A stretch of DNA of 64,000 nt from Apus apus (Eukaryota; Chordata; Aves; Apodiformes; Apodidae): assembly GCF_020740795.1 (NCBI RefSeq), contig NC_067312.1, positions 45,842,405 through 45,906,404 of the forward strand, given 5' to 3'. Shown one piece after another: positions 11,812 through 24,880 of this stretch (within the stretch, counting starts at the first letter, position 1; every line of letters starts with the position of its first letter). Position numbers and translations under genes: made by a program. Under the pieces are notes generated by a model. It was not told where the DNA came from, searched no databases, and saw only the letters and a list, made by a program, of their open reading frames with translations.

Positions 11812-13680
11812 TGGATGTTGTCTACCTTGACTTTAGCAAGGCCTTTGACACAGTTTCCCATATGACCTGGTTTGAGATGTTTTAACTTTTTAATTATTAC
11901 TTTTTTTCAGTGAACTCTTTTAAGCACACTCGCTGAAAGTAATGGCAAATTTTCCAACTAGTGGGCTGATAATGCTGGATTGTTTATAGATACTGCTGAG
12001 GGACCAAGGACGCTTTCCTCTGCTTGTTGAATCTACTGCTTTGGACATCAAAGAAGCAGAAGACTCGTATCTACAAACCTCCCATAGGGAGGAGCAGACT
12101 AGACAGGTGGCAAAACTGGCCAACCAAGTATTCCATCCCATATAGAAATTCAGGTGTCATGGAATTCCAACCCTTTTTTTCTTTCTAGTACTGTCTGGCA
12201 TCCAGGGAGGTCTTCATCTATCCATCTTTGATCCCTAGACCCATGCTTTTCTGAGCCTCATAACTCTACCCTCAGCTCCTGTTTTGCTCTGCTGCTACCT
12301 CCAGCAGTGGTCCATGACTTTTCAGAGCTGCTCACAGGTAAGGAGACTGTTGTGGGAGTTGCTGGCGGTCTGGGGAGGTGATAGGTTTTTGCATATTCCT
12401 GCACATACTTGTATATATTTTCTTTTATTGTTAATATTTAATTAAACCTGTCTAGTTTAGTTTTCATTCTAGAAAGACCCCTCCTTACTCTTTCTCCTTT
12501 CCTTACCTGGGTCAGAGGGGATGGAGATCGAGAGCATTATTGTTGCCCTTTTAATTGCCAGTCCTGGTTTAAACCATGACACCATGGCATTCTCCTGCAG
12601 AAGCTGGCTGCTCACGGCTTGGATGTGCACACGATTTGTTGGATAAAAAACTGGTTGAGTGGTTGGGTCCAAACAGTTGAACAGAGTTAAATCCAGTTGA
12701 CAGCCATTTACAAGTGGTGTTCCCCAGGGCCTGGTGCTGGGGCCGCTCCTGTCTAGCATCTTTATTGCTGACTTGGATGAAGGAATAGAGTGCACCCTCA
12801 GTAAGTTTGCAGATGACACTAAGCTGGGTGGGAGTATCAATCTGCTTGAGGGTAGGGAGGGTCTGCAGAGGGATCTAGATAGGTTTGACTAATAGGCCAA
12901 GAACAATTGTATGAGTTTAAACAAAGCCAAATGTCAGGTCCTGCACTTCAGCCACAAAAGCTCCTAGCAGCACTACAGGCTTGGGGAGGAGTGGCTAGAG
13001 AACTGCCCAGCTGAGAGGGACCTGGGGTTGTTGATTGACAACCAACTGAACATGAGATGACAGTGTGCCCAGGTGGCCGATAAGGCCAATGGCATCCTGG
13101 CCTGTATGAGGAACAATGTGACCAGCAGGACCAAGGAGGTAATCCCTTATACTCAGGCCTCACCTTGAGCACTGTGTGCAGTTTTGGGCAGTGCAGCATA
13201 GGGAGGATATTGAGGTGCAGGAGAGGGTGCAGAGAAGGGCAACTAAGCTGATTAGGAGTCTGGAGAACAGGTCTTATGAGGGGAGGCTGAGGGAGCTGGG
13301 GCTGTTCAGCCTGGAGAAGAGGGCACTGAGGGGAGACCCCATTGCTCTCTACAACTACCTGAGGGGAGGTTGTAGTGAGGTGGGTGTTGACCCCCTCTCA
13401 CTAGTGACTAGCAATAGGACAAGAGGAAGTGAGGTCAAGTTGTGCCAGGGAAGGTTCAGACTGGATATTAGGAAAAATTTCTTCACAGAAGGGTTGGTGA
13501 GGCATTGGAACACACTTCTCAGGGAGGTGGTGGAGGCACCTTCCCTGGAGGTTTTCAAAAAACAGCTAGATGTGCTGTTTCATAAGATGTTTTAGTGGTC
13601 ATGGGGTGTAGGGCAGATGGTTGGACTTCATGATCTTGAAGGTTTTTTCCAACCTTTATGATTCTGGGATTCTATGACAT
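11812..13680 (+). mobile_element. CR1 LINE split by a solo LTR
   Basis: CR1 RT sequence begins near 11812 ([20 protein letters not shown] reading), is interrupted at 11863 and resumes at 12582 at the matching place in the RT. It then carries a FADDTKLGG motif (near 12805) and the ORF2 C-terminal frame at 13176-13595. The tail at 13658-13678 has decayed ATTCTGGGATTCTATGA units. The CR1 was present first and the LTR landed in it. Several frame breaks. Confidence 0.93.
11863..12581 (+). mobile_element. Solo LTR, family A relative, inside CR1
   Basis: Begins TGACCTGGTTTGAG and ends ...CCATGACA. It follows the family A layout, including AGACTAGACAGGTGGCAAAA, TTGTGGGAGTTGCTGG and ATCGAGAGCATT blocks. 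It is flanked by near-identical 5-bp duplications, CCATA (11858-11862) and CCATG (12582-12586), inside CR1 RT sequence. The last 40 bases differ from other copies. Confidence 0.85.
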
Positions 13681-15125
13681 CTTGTCTAATTAAAGCTATC
13701 AGAAACAATTAATTCTGTTGTCATGCTTTATGCTGTGGTTTCCAGGAACATAAATTTCCTCGGGGTAAGGGAAGAAGGGAACAAAAAAATGCATGACCTG
13801 TTTGTATCTTCCTAGTATATCCCTCAATATAAGGTGGCTATCATGAGAGGAACAAAATTAGAGACTTGGAAAGTGCTTATTTCAGGATGCTTCCTGTGAA
13901 ATCTCCACTTACTAGAGCTTCAAAAGATTCTTAATTAATATTTTTTGTCTCAATCACCCTTAAAGATAGGGCAGCTGTCCCATAATAAAGACTGTATTCT
14001 TTCCTGATATAGGAGTCACTTCCTCCAATACTCTCAAATTTGCTGAGAATCTTTAACCAGAGCAGCTTACTGGAAATTTTGGAATTAACTGCTTTGTGAA
14101 GTTTACAGGTCACTCATGACTTAGAGGTGTTTCTGTAGCCCTTCCACAAGCTGATGTTTACTTGAAATAACTTCTAAATTTTTAAGGCAAACTTAAGGGT
14201 ATTCTTTGTCCTAAAAGAGAAGAAGATCAAGATTCTCTGTTTTTTCAGAAATTTATTCTTGGCTTCTGCCTTACTTTGCAGGTATCAAAAATCCTCAGCT
14301 AACTTGTGTTTTTCTGAATACCTAGGCTCCTGGGCTCCTGCTTTTTAGCATCTTCAGAATAGATCACCCCTGATAGGAACAATCAGTTGATCCTCTAAGC
14401 CTTACTGGCTTCCCAAAAAAACTTACTCACATAAAAACAGCAATAAACTTTTTTTTTAATACCTTGTGAGGTATAGGACAGAGGAGGATCTCCCTTTTGG
14501 CACAGGAATTGTGAATTAATGGGTTTTCTACCCATAGTTATGGACCATGCTCAGTGTTCGGCTAGCAGCTCCCTGTAGTCCCCCCCAAAAAAAAGAAGAC
14601 AAGAAAAAAAAATCAAAACAGAAAAAAAAAATTGAATTCTACTGAGACAATGCCACAAGATGGGACAGGAATGGATTGAAATTCTCAAGTAGCCCTTTTT
14701 TCTGCCCCTCAACTATTGCCTATTCTAGCACTCCTGGTGTCTGCATGGACTTCAGACCCATTCTGTTCAGGGAACCCTATTCTTTGGATCTCATGTGAAA
14801 TTGGTTAATATTTTGCATGCACTACACAACAAATCTGTGTGGTGAACAGGATGTTTTGGAACTTTTCCTTTGACTCTAGACATCTAAAAGCAAGAAATTT
14901 GAGTCTCTAACTTTTAGTTAATATTTTGCATTTTATGCTCTAATCATGTAGCACAGACTGATAGGCTAATCTAAATCCTAGAAATACTGAATTGACAAGA
15001 AGTTCAGACTGCTAAAGTCTATCAGAAATAATTAGCATTATTCAATCAGCAAGATTATTAACTATAAACCTTACAACTATGATCCTACTCCAAAAATTCT
15101 GTCCTAATTTATTTTATAGATACTC
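13681..15125. other. No gene recognised
   Basis: AT-rich. Around 14508-14580 there is a stretch similar to 16390-16455 (see findings). No coding evidence. Confidence 0.5.
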
Positions 15126-15690
15126 GCACATGACCATAAAGTATTCATCTAAGCTCCAGCCTTCTGATCATCTTCATGGCCCTCCTCTGGACTAGCTCCA
15201 ACAGCTCCATGTCCTTCTTATGTTATAGGCTTACAACTGGACACAGTACTCCAGCTGAGGTCTTATGAGAGCAGAGAGGGAGAACCACCTCCCATAACCC
15301 ACTGGCCATGGATCCTTTGATGCAGCCCAGGACATGGTTGGCTTTCTGGTCTGCAAGCACATGTTAACAGCTCATATTGAGCTTCTCATCCACCATCACT
15401 CCCAAGTCTGTCTCGCCCAGGCTATTTTCAATCCATTCTCTACCCAGTCTGTATATCTGTGCTTGGGATTGGCCCAGCCCAGGTGCAGAACCTTGCAATT
15501 GGCCTTATTGAACTTCATGCAGTTTGCATAGGCTCAAGCCTATAAAGGGCCCTCTGGATTGCATCCTTCCCTTCCAGCATGTCAAGCTTAACACACAGTT
15601 TGGTGTTAAACAAACTTGCTGAGAGTGCACTCAATGCCACTGTCCATATCTCTGACAAATATGTTAAATAGAACCTGAGTGATTAGTTTG
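15126..15690 (-). mobile_element. CR1 LINE fragment
   Basis: The plus strand reads CR1 in reverse complement (CCTCCTCTGGACTAGCTCCA, GGACACAGTACTCCAGCTGA, GAACTTCATGCAGTTTGCAT), corresponding to the ORF2 C-terminal region back into the RT. Both ends are truncated and it is strongly diverged. Confidence 0.9.
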
Positions 15691-18002
15691 ATATAAAAGC
15701 CAGTAGTGTATCTTACATTTTATAGAACAGACAAAAGTGTTTCTCCTACCTAGCTAACCAATTTTGATTCATTTGGTGACTGTCACCACACTATTTAGAG
15801 CTTCAAATAATTAGGCAGGCACCTCCTTTTGTGTGCAAAACAGAGGCTTATATCTATTCAGCTTTTTTTTTTTTAATTTCTCAGCTAACTCCTATAGTAA
15901 TTAACGTGTTGCATTTATGGATGCTATGCTGAAATATCTGATCAATAATTAAAGCCACATTAAAATTAAAGCTGTAATTTGAAAATCCATAAAAAGCACT
16001 CTTCAAATACAGTTTCACCAGAATTAACAAATTAATGTCACTGACATTGGGATATTGGAAATAATTTGCTTATAAAATCCACTGCTGCTTCTTGTAGCCA
16101 GTGTAAATTTGTAGAGGAAGAGAGGATGTTGATTTTGTTTACTCACTCCATTAACTTCTCCTTCACAAACAGTATTTTTCCTCAGTGAATCTGCTTTGAT
16201 CCTTCATTTAAAATCTAAAAGAACCTCTCAGTTTTGAAATCATTGCTTTACACATCATGGGAACTTTGGGTCCTAGAATTTGATGCTTTGTCACAAACAG
16301 CAAAAAGCTTTCAAGCAATTTAGACAGCTGTTACTCATGGTCAGATTTATTTACTGGTGAGCAGATCAAGTCACTGAAAAGAGAACAGGTGAAGGAATGG
16401 TTTTGCTACCTTTAGTTATCTACCATTCTCAGTGTTGGGTTAGCAGCCCCAAAACCTGCAGAACATTTGTTTTTTCCTCGAAGACCAGAGTATTAAAACT
16501 AGATACTGTCTCAACCTGAAGTGCAAAAGCAATACTGGGTGTAAGTTATAAATTATGTAATTAAAACTTTCACTCTTGTTATTTTCTTCAAAAGAAATAC
16601 CCAGGCCTATTTTGTATTTGAGAAGGACTTATGGAAAAATGAAGGCAGAGATTATATTAAGTACAAAGAAGACTGTACTCTCAGTTCTTCATGATTTATG
16701 TCATGTAATTCCAAAGACTTCAGCATGACTAGCACAGCTTTTCACCACAGCAGAAATAAAAAAATAAACATTTATGTGGCAAATTAAAACATGAATTTAA
16801 ACCATAAACCATTACTAAGTGGTAGAGACAAAACACAACATTTGTTTTGGGAAGCCTCTTTAGAGGTATTGCATTCTTTACTGTGAATAGTTATGTCTCA
16901 ACCCCTGTCAAGGTCAGGACTTCAAAAATAGTACATTCGCTCAACATCTTAAGAGTCAGGTGCCCATACCCTAAGTTGGTTGAAGTAGGGTTTTATTCCA
17001 TCAAGACAGTATTTTAAAACATTGCTATTAAAAATCCACACAAAACACAGCTGTGTTTTATGAAGATGTTATATATTTCAGATTTCTCTCTAGAATTTTA
17101 TTGTAAACTTGTTTCAGTTGTGTCTTTACTCATGGTTAACCTTTCAGACACAAACCAAACACTGTTTAAAACAGACAAACAGAAAAGTCAAAAGCACACA
17201 ACCAGAGATTAAATTCTTATTATCAGAGGTTGTTGCAAGTAGAAAAGGGAGGGTAAAAAGTTGCTAAATGTATGCAAAGATGCATCAAGATAATAATTTA
17301 TACTCCAGTATGAAGTCTGCTTTTAGTAACTTTCCTTGATACAATTAAAATATGTAGCTTAAAGCTGCTAAGTAACATCAGTTTCTGGTTGTAAAAAAAA
17401 CAAACAACAAACAAAACACAACATCAAGCCTAGAAAACCAAAAGGAATATTAACCAAAAGCAAAAATAACAAAATGGGTAGGAAAAAAGAAAAAAAATTC
17501 TCTTCATTTAGCAATACACTGTCATGTTGTACGTTAGGACGCATTGTGTAGTTAACAGCAGTACTTATAAAAACAAGAAGAAAGCTAAATCATATTTGCA
17601 ATATGTAGAAAGCACAAAACCCCCTGGTTTTCTCTCAGATTTTCAATAGTGTTTTTCCAGCTACTATTTAAGAAATAGTGCTAAAAAAGAACACACATGC
17701 ATAAAATTTTAAACTTCTCTGTGATGATTTCAAGCATTTATCTTTACAAAGTATGTGAAACAGGAAGTAGGAAGGCAAGGGAAACGGTAGCCATCATTCA
17801 AACACTCATCACTGACAACCTGATCCTCAATCAACAGCTTAATAATTCCAGATTGCAAGGGTTACTCCAAGGTCCTTCATAATTATAACTGGAATTTGGA
17901 TCACATTAGGGCATAATCACACTCTGAGAAGACTTTAAGTGTCCACTGGTGTTACACAATTAGACAAAAACCTCTCTTCAAGGATACTTTTCAGAGGAAA
18001 GG
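15691..18002. other. No gene recognised, AT-rich DNA
   Basis: AT-rich with A-rich patches (17390-17420, 17480-17500). No open frame of interest. Confidence 0.5.
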
Positions 18003-18268
18003 TGTTGCAATAAATCCGATCAGGAGTAGGGCCGAGTAACGACACCACCACCAATATGATCTTGCATATCGTTCCAGTTTATTGTTAGTTCAGTTACTCC
18101 TTATATACTTTAAGTTACTGTCCACACAGCTGTGCATGTGGACAGATACCTTATATGATTGGCTAAATATCACTCTTCATGCGGCAGACTTTATTTTGCT
18201 ATTGGTTAGGCATTACGTTATGACTTTATTCATTACACTAGGCCTTTATGCATTATAAGCACTAGACA
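18003..18268 (-). mobile_element. Compact avian retroviral LTR, probable
   Basis: On the minus strand it has the ordered parts of a short alpha/betaretrovirus-like LTR: two CCAAT boxes (AACCAATAGC near 18201, GCCAATCATA near 18162), a TATATAAG box near 18100, an AATAAA signal near 18084 and a terminal GCAACA at 18003. The far edge is set at TGTCTAGTGC (18268) by its TG start. No matching target duplication was found, so the outer edge is uncertain. No coding sequence is attached. Confidence 0.6.
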
Positions 18269-18908
18269 GATACATTCTGCAGTCTTCTCATCCATCTTCC
18301 CATCCTTGGATGCCCAAAGAAGATACATTTCCTCAGGTTCCCAAGGCTAAAGACAATCCTGGCTTTAAAGAAGAACAATGACTAGTTTCATACTCTGCTG
18401 CTATAGCAAGGATTGTTAAATTCTCCCAAGCTCACAAAATCATGTCCCCTCTGTATGAGAAATTCTTCCACAACTGGCTGTATTAAAAATTCCTCCACAG
18501 AAAGGCATTTAAACATGTTGATGTCCTGCAACTTTTTTTCATTTCAGTGTAAACCCTGGTATATGATTGCTCATTATATCATAGCTATATAGAAAATATA
18601 ATAAGTATAGATGAAAAAAACACAATTCAGCTGAGGAGATAAAACATTCCCTGGTGATGAATGGACTTTACCCGCAGGGAGTGGATGAAACTACTTAACA
18701 CTGAGTATGACTAGTGAAATATACCAGACAGAGTCTGAAATATCTGATTCCGATAGCTCTGCCACTCAGTGATCTGCAGGGCAACATTAAACAACTTATG
18801 AGTTACTTTTGGCTCTAATTTCTTAATGCATTGTTACTACTACCCTAGGGCATTGTCTGTTTTTCTAGTCACAACATTTTAAACCAATAAATTATTTTTT
18901 TAAATGAA
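18269..18908. other. No gene recognised
   Basis: AT-rich. Nothing supported. Confidence 0.5.
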
Positions 18909-19915
18909 TGTCTGTTCTGGTTTGGTTTGTTGGGTTTTTTTGTAGCGAGGGAAGGGCCACAGGAATGGCTCAGGTAAGAAGCTTCAAAAACCCAGCCAAA
19001 GATCCATTAGAGGGACAACAGATGCACCTCAGTGATGACCATACGAAAGAAAGGCTAGAACATCTGAGCAGAGAGGCACCTGGAGGAGAAGAGCTGTGCT
19101 GGAGAGGAGAGCGGTGCTGGGAAAGGAGAGCAATGCTGATGGTTCATGAGGAAGAAGGGGAAGAAGGAGCCCTACCAGAAGTTTCCCTGCAACCCATGGT
19201 GAGATGGCAGCTGTCCCCCTGCACTCATGGAGGAACGTGGTGAAACATTCCCTGAAGGTGCCAGGAGGGGTGAACTTGGCCAGTGGACTTGGATTTTGTG
19301 GCCAGTGGATTTGCTGCTAGTGGATTCTGGTTATGCAGCTTTGGAAGACCCCAGCACAAGGGGAGTTTGTTCCCGAAGGAGTCAGTGACTCTGTGGGAAG
19401 CCCACGCTGGAGAAGCTCTGGACCTTGTGAGAAGGACTCATGAAGGAGAGGTTCATGGAGGACTGTCTCCCATGGGAGGGACCCCATGGGGAAGCAGGGA
19501 AAGACTGTAAGGAATCCTTCTTCTTGAGGAGGAAAGATCGGCAGGAACCACCAGCCTGTGAGCTGACTCTAAACCCCATCCCTGTGCCCCCTGTGTGACT
19601 GAGGGGATGAAGGCAGAGAAACCAGGAGCAAAGTGATTTGGACCCAGGAAGAAGGGAGCGATGGGGTAACATATGCAAGCACTGCTCTGGGTGTGTGCTG
19701 TGTGTGTTTGATTAGTGTGCAATTAAATTATTATTTTTTCCCCAGGTAGAGTCTGCTTTGCCCGGGACCTTAATCGGTGACGAACCCTCCTTGTCCTTTG
19801 TCTCAACTCAGGAGCTTTGTCCTCCTCATTCCAGAGTGTGTGTGGTGGGGGGGAGTTGAGTGAGGAGCCATGGGGCTGTTTCTTTCTGTTGTCATGTTGG
19901 GCCCAAATTACGACA
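18909..19915 (+). mobile_element. Solo LTR of another avian family
   Basis: About 1 kb of purine-rich, GC-richer sequence starting TGTCTGTTCTGGTTTGG and ending ...AAATTACGACA. It has an AATTAAAT element near 19721 followed by a U5-like region (GGGACCTTAATCGGTGACGA). The flanks share AATG (18907-18910 and 19915-19918), compatible with an insertion, but the exact duplication is unclear. The open frames at 18908-19243 and 19283-19510 are not retroviral proteins and are judged compositional. Confidence 0.65.
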
Positions 19916-21996
19916 ATGCTATATTTCCAAGTTTATAAAGGATTAACTTTTTCTTGTTCCACTAAATTACAGAGGGTGAAAAATAGACCAAAAAACTATT
20001 ATTGTTTCGTTACTGTTCCTCAGAAATCATAAAGTATTTTGACAGGAAAGCAAACAAAGTAAAAAGGTTCACCTTCCAGGAATCTCTTTTCTTTAGCTAG
20101 TGGAAGCTAAACAAGTCTGGGTGATGTCTGGATCAAGAGCCTGAAATGGAAGTTGCTAAACAGCAGTAGTGTGTAATTAGTCATTGAGAACAATTTCAAA
20201 ATCTGGAGTAAGTATGGAGAAAAAGCGTAAGGGACTAAGGTTTTTTGTTTGGTTTGTTTCTCTGTTTTCCCCCATGTTATTCTTCTGAAGCTGATGTGAG
20301 TGATTATTATACAGTCTCATTATATGTTATATCCACTCTGAATGCCTGCATATCAGCCATGTCACCTTTCCTTCACCATGTTATGATTTTATTTTTTTTT
20401 TATCTAACTTGCAAATATGCCACTTATTTTCATTTTCAGTCCTTTGCAGCCTGTCAGCCTTCACTGTAACTGCTACACATACTTCATTTACTGTTAACTC
20501 ATTCATTTCTTTTCATTTGACCATGATACTAGTCTCCTACAGGTTCTTTTCAAATAAATCTTTGTTTCCTTGAGAATCATATTTTTTACTGCACTTGCTC
20601 TTATTACTGCAAAGGAACTTACTATTAGTAAGTATACAAATGCCTCAGTTTACTCTTCCAAATACTCTGCTGCTTAACAATAAATTTTACTATTCCAGAT
20701 TCTGAAGTTCAGAGACAGTTCCAGTATTTTTATACTGTCTCTTTATATATTTCCATGTGTTTGTATCATTGTGTTCTTTCTTTTTATTCTATACAGAGTT
20801 GGTTAGCTCTTTGGGGCTTATTTCTGTGCCTTTATGCAATATTGAGCAGTCTTGACTTGATACCCACTTAGAGCTTCCAAAATCCTACAGGTAATAATAA
20901 GAACAACTAGCCTCTTTTTATCTCTCACTTAACTTTTTAAAATAGATTGCTGTCACTCTCAACAATTCCTTCTGTAAGCATCAACTGAAAAACACCTGGC
21001 AGTAAAACAGCGATTAAAATTAATTCATAAATTAAAATTTATACATACATCTGAATTTCTTGAATTTTACAGGATGTGATAGGAGAAAAGAAAAATAAGA
21101 AAAAAGCTGCTAAAAACCCCACAAACCCCCTGTATTTAATTTTAAAAATTGATTTTGCAGTTCTGGTGTTCTTAAAACTGTTTTAGCTCCATTGTCCTTC
21201 TCTCGTTTTATTTCAGACTCATTGTACATGCATGAAAATTGCCTGAAGAGACCAAAAGAACAGAAAATTCTGAAGAGACATAGCAGTGGCAGACTTTGAC
21301 AAGCTAGCAACACCCTTAATTTTAGTCATAGGGAGAAAAAAATTAATAAAAGAAAGAAAACAGAGCTTAACTATGTCCAGTGAATATGGATTTTTTTTTT
21401 TTTTTGTCAGAAGATTTCTTCCCTGAAATCTCTTAGAAATACCAGTATATGAAAAAAGTTTAGCTTCAGCATTAATTTCTTTGACCTTTCCCTGAAAAAT
21501 GCAAGGCATAAGTAGTTGTTTTCATAGGTAATTTAATAATTTCACTCTTCTGATCATTAAGTATGGTCTGTTTATTCAGAGACATATTTATTTTTAGCTA
21601 GGCTCCCTGCAGTTTTATACATTAGCTATGTTATTGTCTTCTCTTTACCAATTTCAGTTCTGTAGAAATTAAAAGCAAAGAGCACCATTTCTTCCCATTG
21701 TTTTAAACAGAGCTTGCTTTGTTTCTCCTGTGTTCTTCCTGGAAATATTTAGTTTGCAACCTGGTTTTCATTCTTGTTCCTGAATCCTTGGAGCACCTTT
21801 TGTTGATGTATTATTTCACAGGGGCCTTCAGACAGCTGTTCTGCCTCTTTGCTTACAGCCTCTGAGAGTTGCCAGTATGTTTGGGTTATCCAGGCAGCCT
21901 GATGGGTATGCAAATGGGGCAGCACACCTTGAACTGAACTGGTGATTAGATGAACCTAGAAAATTCAGCACAACTGGGTGGGGGGTAGAGGGAGGG
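19916..21996. other. No gene recognised, AT-rich DNA
   Basis: AT-rich, with a T-rich run at 20391-20401 and a T16 run near 21391. No gene or known repeat identified. Confidence 0.5.
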
Positions 21997-22624
21997 TGTC
22001 TCCATTTGACTCAGGTTTGACAACAATGCTCTTGATCCTCTCGCCCTCCAAGCCAGGTAGGGAAAGAGAGAGAGAAAAGGAGAGAGACTTGGCTGGATTG
22101 AAAACTAAAATACACAGCTTAAATTAAACACTAATTATAAAAGAAAATACATACAGTTATATACAAATGTGTGCAAAAGCCTCTTGCCTCCCCTCACTCT
22201 CAGCAACTCCCAAAGCCCTCTTCTTAGCTGCAAACAGTCCTGAAGAATTCTGGACTGCTGCTGGACAAAGCACAGAATTATGAGGTTCAGGAGAGCTCGA
22301 GCCTGGGGATTGATGGTGACGGATGGACGGAATCTTCCCCGTATGCCAGCCATGCATGGAAGAGAAGGGAAGAAGAAGGAAGGAAGTTGTCTTCTGTGAT
22401 CTCTGACCTTCCTCTGAGCTGACGTAGGTAATATGGAAAGGAATATCTCTGGCCAGTTTTGCTGTCTGTCTAATTCCACCTCATACGGGGGGTCATAGAT
22501 CTCCCCACAGTGTCTGAGCTGGCAGAGTAAAGGTGTGACCTTGAAGACCCAGCAGTTAGAAAAACTTTCCACCACTATCAGTCTTAATTGGAACACTCTG
22601 CTACTAGTCAAAAGAAAGTTTACT
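21997..22624 (-). mobile_element. Truncated solo LTR, family A
   Basis: Closely matches the LTR at 1323-2023 over most of its length. It stops at AAAGAAAGTTTACT (22624), so it lacks about 70 bp at the LTR 5' end, including TGTCCTGGTTTGAG. The 3' end is present at 21997. The two copies look like close subfamily members. Confidence 0.85.
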
Positions 22625-23536
22625 AACTACTAAATTTATCACAGAAGCACACCTTTCCTAAGAGCTATGATGCATTTGCAGGATAGCCAATGTGCATTCT
22701 ATTGGAATTACGTATTTGCCTTATAGGAGAAAATGTATTGTATAATCTAGCACTTAAGTTTTAAAAGCTCTCTTCTTCCTCTCCCTCCTCCTAGTCTTTG
22801 AGATGTTTCTGCCTTTCCTGTGATTTATCAGTCTGAGACTTCAAGATGTGTCTGCCATGTTACCATGGAAGGAAATGTGAATTCCAAATGCTTGTTTCTG
22901 AAGCTGAAACTTATATAGAGCCTGACTAGTAGAGACCATTCCCATTGAAACTCTGTTTAAAATTCATATTTGATTTGAGACATTGTTGCATATCTTTTAA
23001 TTTCTGACACTATGTCTGACTAATTTAGGGCTATGTGTGGGACATACAGGTCCACAGCTGCAAACTGCTGTGGAAAAACAAGCTCTCACTGCTGTATTTC
23101 AGAAAGCTGTGGAAGTTATTTGTAAGTGTACTTTTCAGCTATAGTTGTCTGGAAAATGTGATAGGACATAGTAAACAAGCAAGAAAGCAGAAGTTAAATA
23201 TACAATTTCTGCTAAAAAAGAAGAACCAAACAGGGAATATTTTTGGGGGCTAAACTTTTAGATTTGACTTCCAGATCAACTAAAAGTGGAAAACAGTCTA
23301 AGTGGTATTTCTCTTCCCCAGACACTCTGGCTTCTACCTCTGAGAGCCTTCAACAGCAAAGTATTTCAATTAATTCCTTCTTAGACTGTTCTTACCTGGG
23401 TTTCATACTGTTCCTGTGTGGTGGGCTACAGACCTACTATGTAACTGGTGCAAACTGACTAATCATTATATTTCCACTGATAATTATGCCACTTTTATTT
23501 CTATGCAGTTTTCTCAGTTGATCAGTTTGGTCTTAC
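22625..23536. other. Region downstream of the CAP gene; terminal exon not found
   Basis: The remaining 3' exon(s) of the minus-strand CAP gene should lie here or further left. No transmembrane-coding exon like the end of mammalian GLIPR1 was recognised. A CAG/GTAAG donor-like site near 23394-23399 (minus) would close a tiny exon with an early stop and is not convincing. Confidence 0.4.
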
Positions 23537-23619
23537 CACAGAGCTTGTCTACACACTTCTCATTACTGCATCCATTGCATGGTTGACCTGCTTTATATGG
23601 TTTTCTTGGGTAATTCCCC
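23537..23619 (-). CDS. GLIPR1: CAP-superfamily gene, exon 4 (hinge)
   Basis: An 83-bp exon with a TTTGCAG acceptor and a GTAAGA donor (minus strand). It completes the codon split at the end of exon 3 and encodes GNYPRKPYKAGQPCNG followed by CSNEKCVDKLC. GNYP completes the second CAP signature, and the cysteine-rich stretch is the short hinge that follows the CAP domain in GLIPR1 and CRISP proteins. The exon ends one base into a codon. Reading past the donor gives only a few residues before a stop, so the protein either ends there or continues in an unseen exon. Confidence 0.8.
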
Positions 23620-24358
23620 CTGCAAAGCAGAAGAATATTTTGTTAGCTCAGTTGTTTGAAAAGCAATTTAAATCATGTTAGAATGAAAAGCTACTTGGAG
23701 GGAGGTGTGTGGGGGAGAGAGGAAATCCCTTTTCCAAAAACTGATCATTGCCATTGTTTGAAATACCTTTTAGATTAGATTAAAGCTCTCACTGCCCCAG
23801 GTGAGCAGCTCCCTGATGACTCTTGTCACTATAAATTAATGAGACTTCTCAAGCAATACCGTATTACACAGTGCAAGTGTAGAAGAATCTGCCTTTAGTC
23901 CCTCATTATCCACCCGTATTATTTTAAAAACAAATCTGTAAAAGGTAAGCTCAGAAATTCTAAGGTGCAAGATAGACTAAAGGATTATCTTCCTTTTATT
24001 TTGTTCAATTAAAATACCTTGTTTGAAGTTTGGGTGGGAGCACAGAAAGATGCAATCTTTCTCAAGCAGCAAGCTTGCACATTCCCCACTTTTCCTGCAG
24101 TGAATGAAGTCAAAACAGATTTCAGCTGTGATGTGCTCATCTGCTTTTGCAAGAAGGGGATTTTCTGCAGCTCCAGCCATGTCCAGAAGATTCTGCTCTC
24201 AATGGCCAGAGGAAATTTTCCTTGGTCTGCTGACATATGTACATAGCTTCTTCTGAAATTCGTTACAACTGCTCCCATGATTGTTGGCATCTGATACCAG
24301 GTCAGTTATAGAATATTTTAAAAATAAAGGAAACCCACAAATGCCGTAATTAACTTAC

Positions 24359-24471
24359 ACTGGCCCATAGTCACAAACAAAATATGCTTCTCTCAATAGT
24401 CCTGGAAAATTTTCAACTGTACTGCAGAAGTGAACTGTGCAGCCAACTTTGTAACTCTCTGCCCAAATGAC
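24359..24471 (-). CDS. GLIPR1: CAP-superfamily gene, exon 3
   Basis: A 113-bp exon with a CCCTTCAG acceptor and a GT/GTAAGT donor on the minus strand. It begins VIWAESYKVGCTVHFC, directly continuing GHYTQ from exon 2, and ends YFVCDYGP, the second CAP signature. Two bases are left to pair with exon 4. Cysteines are placed as in GLIPR1, where they form the conserved CAP disulfides. Confidence 0.85.
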
Positions 24472-24880
24472 CTGAAGGGCAAAAGGAAATGTGTAATACA
24501 CCTTTTCAAAGACTGAAAAATCAAAAACATTAAGGGAGGAAGGAGAAAGGAAGGATCTTGTGGAAATTTAGAACAGTTGTCACAGGAGCAACCCAAAGGG
24601 CAGCTGGTACAAATGACTGATTGATAGATGTTTTTGCATTTATTACATGGCTCCCCCAAACCCATGAATTTGTCAAGGCTTAATCCCTTTCTACCATTAC
24701 TGGAAAGAGGACTTGGACATCCCTGTGGCTCAGAGCATTTCTTTCCAATATCACGAAGCAATAAACTGGTGGGTGAAAACCCCTGCTGTAATTCATGTTT
24801 CAAAGCAGTGTCTTCCAAGCCTCTGCTTGGATTTTCCATGAAACCATTACACCATGAACCACTGGGTGCATAAGACTCAC

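Noticed and set aside
18908-19510. Two charged/Gly-rich open frames resembling small proteins
   Set aside because: They lie inside a probable solo LTR and show no domain, signal peptide or splice context.
23365-23430. Possible tiny terminal exon of the CAP gene on the minus strand
   Set aside because: The acceptor is poor and the reading stops after a few residues. Not supported without transcript data.
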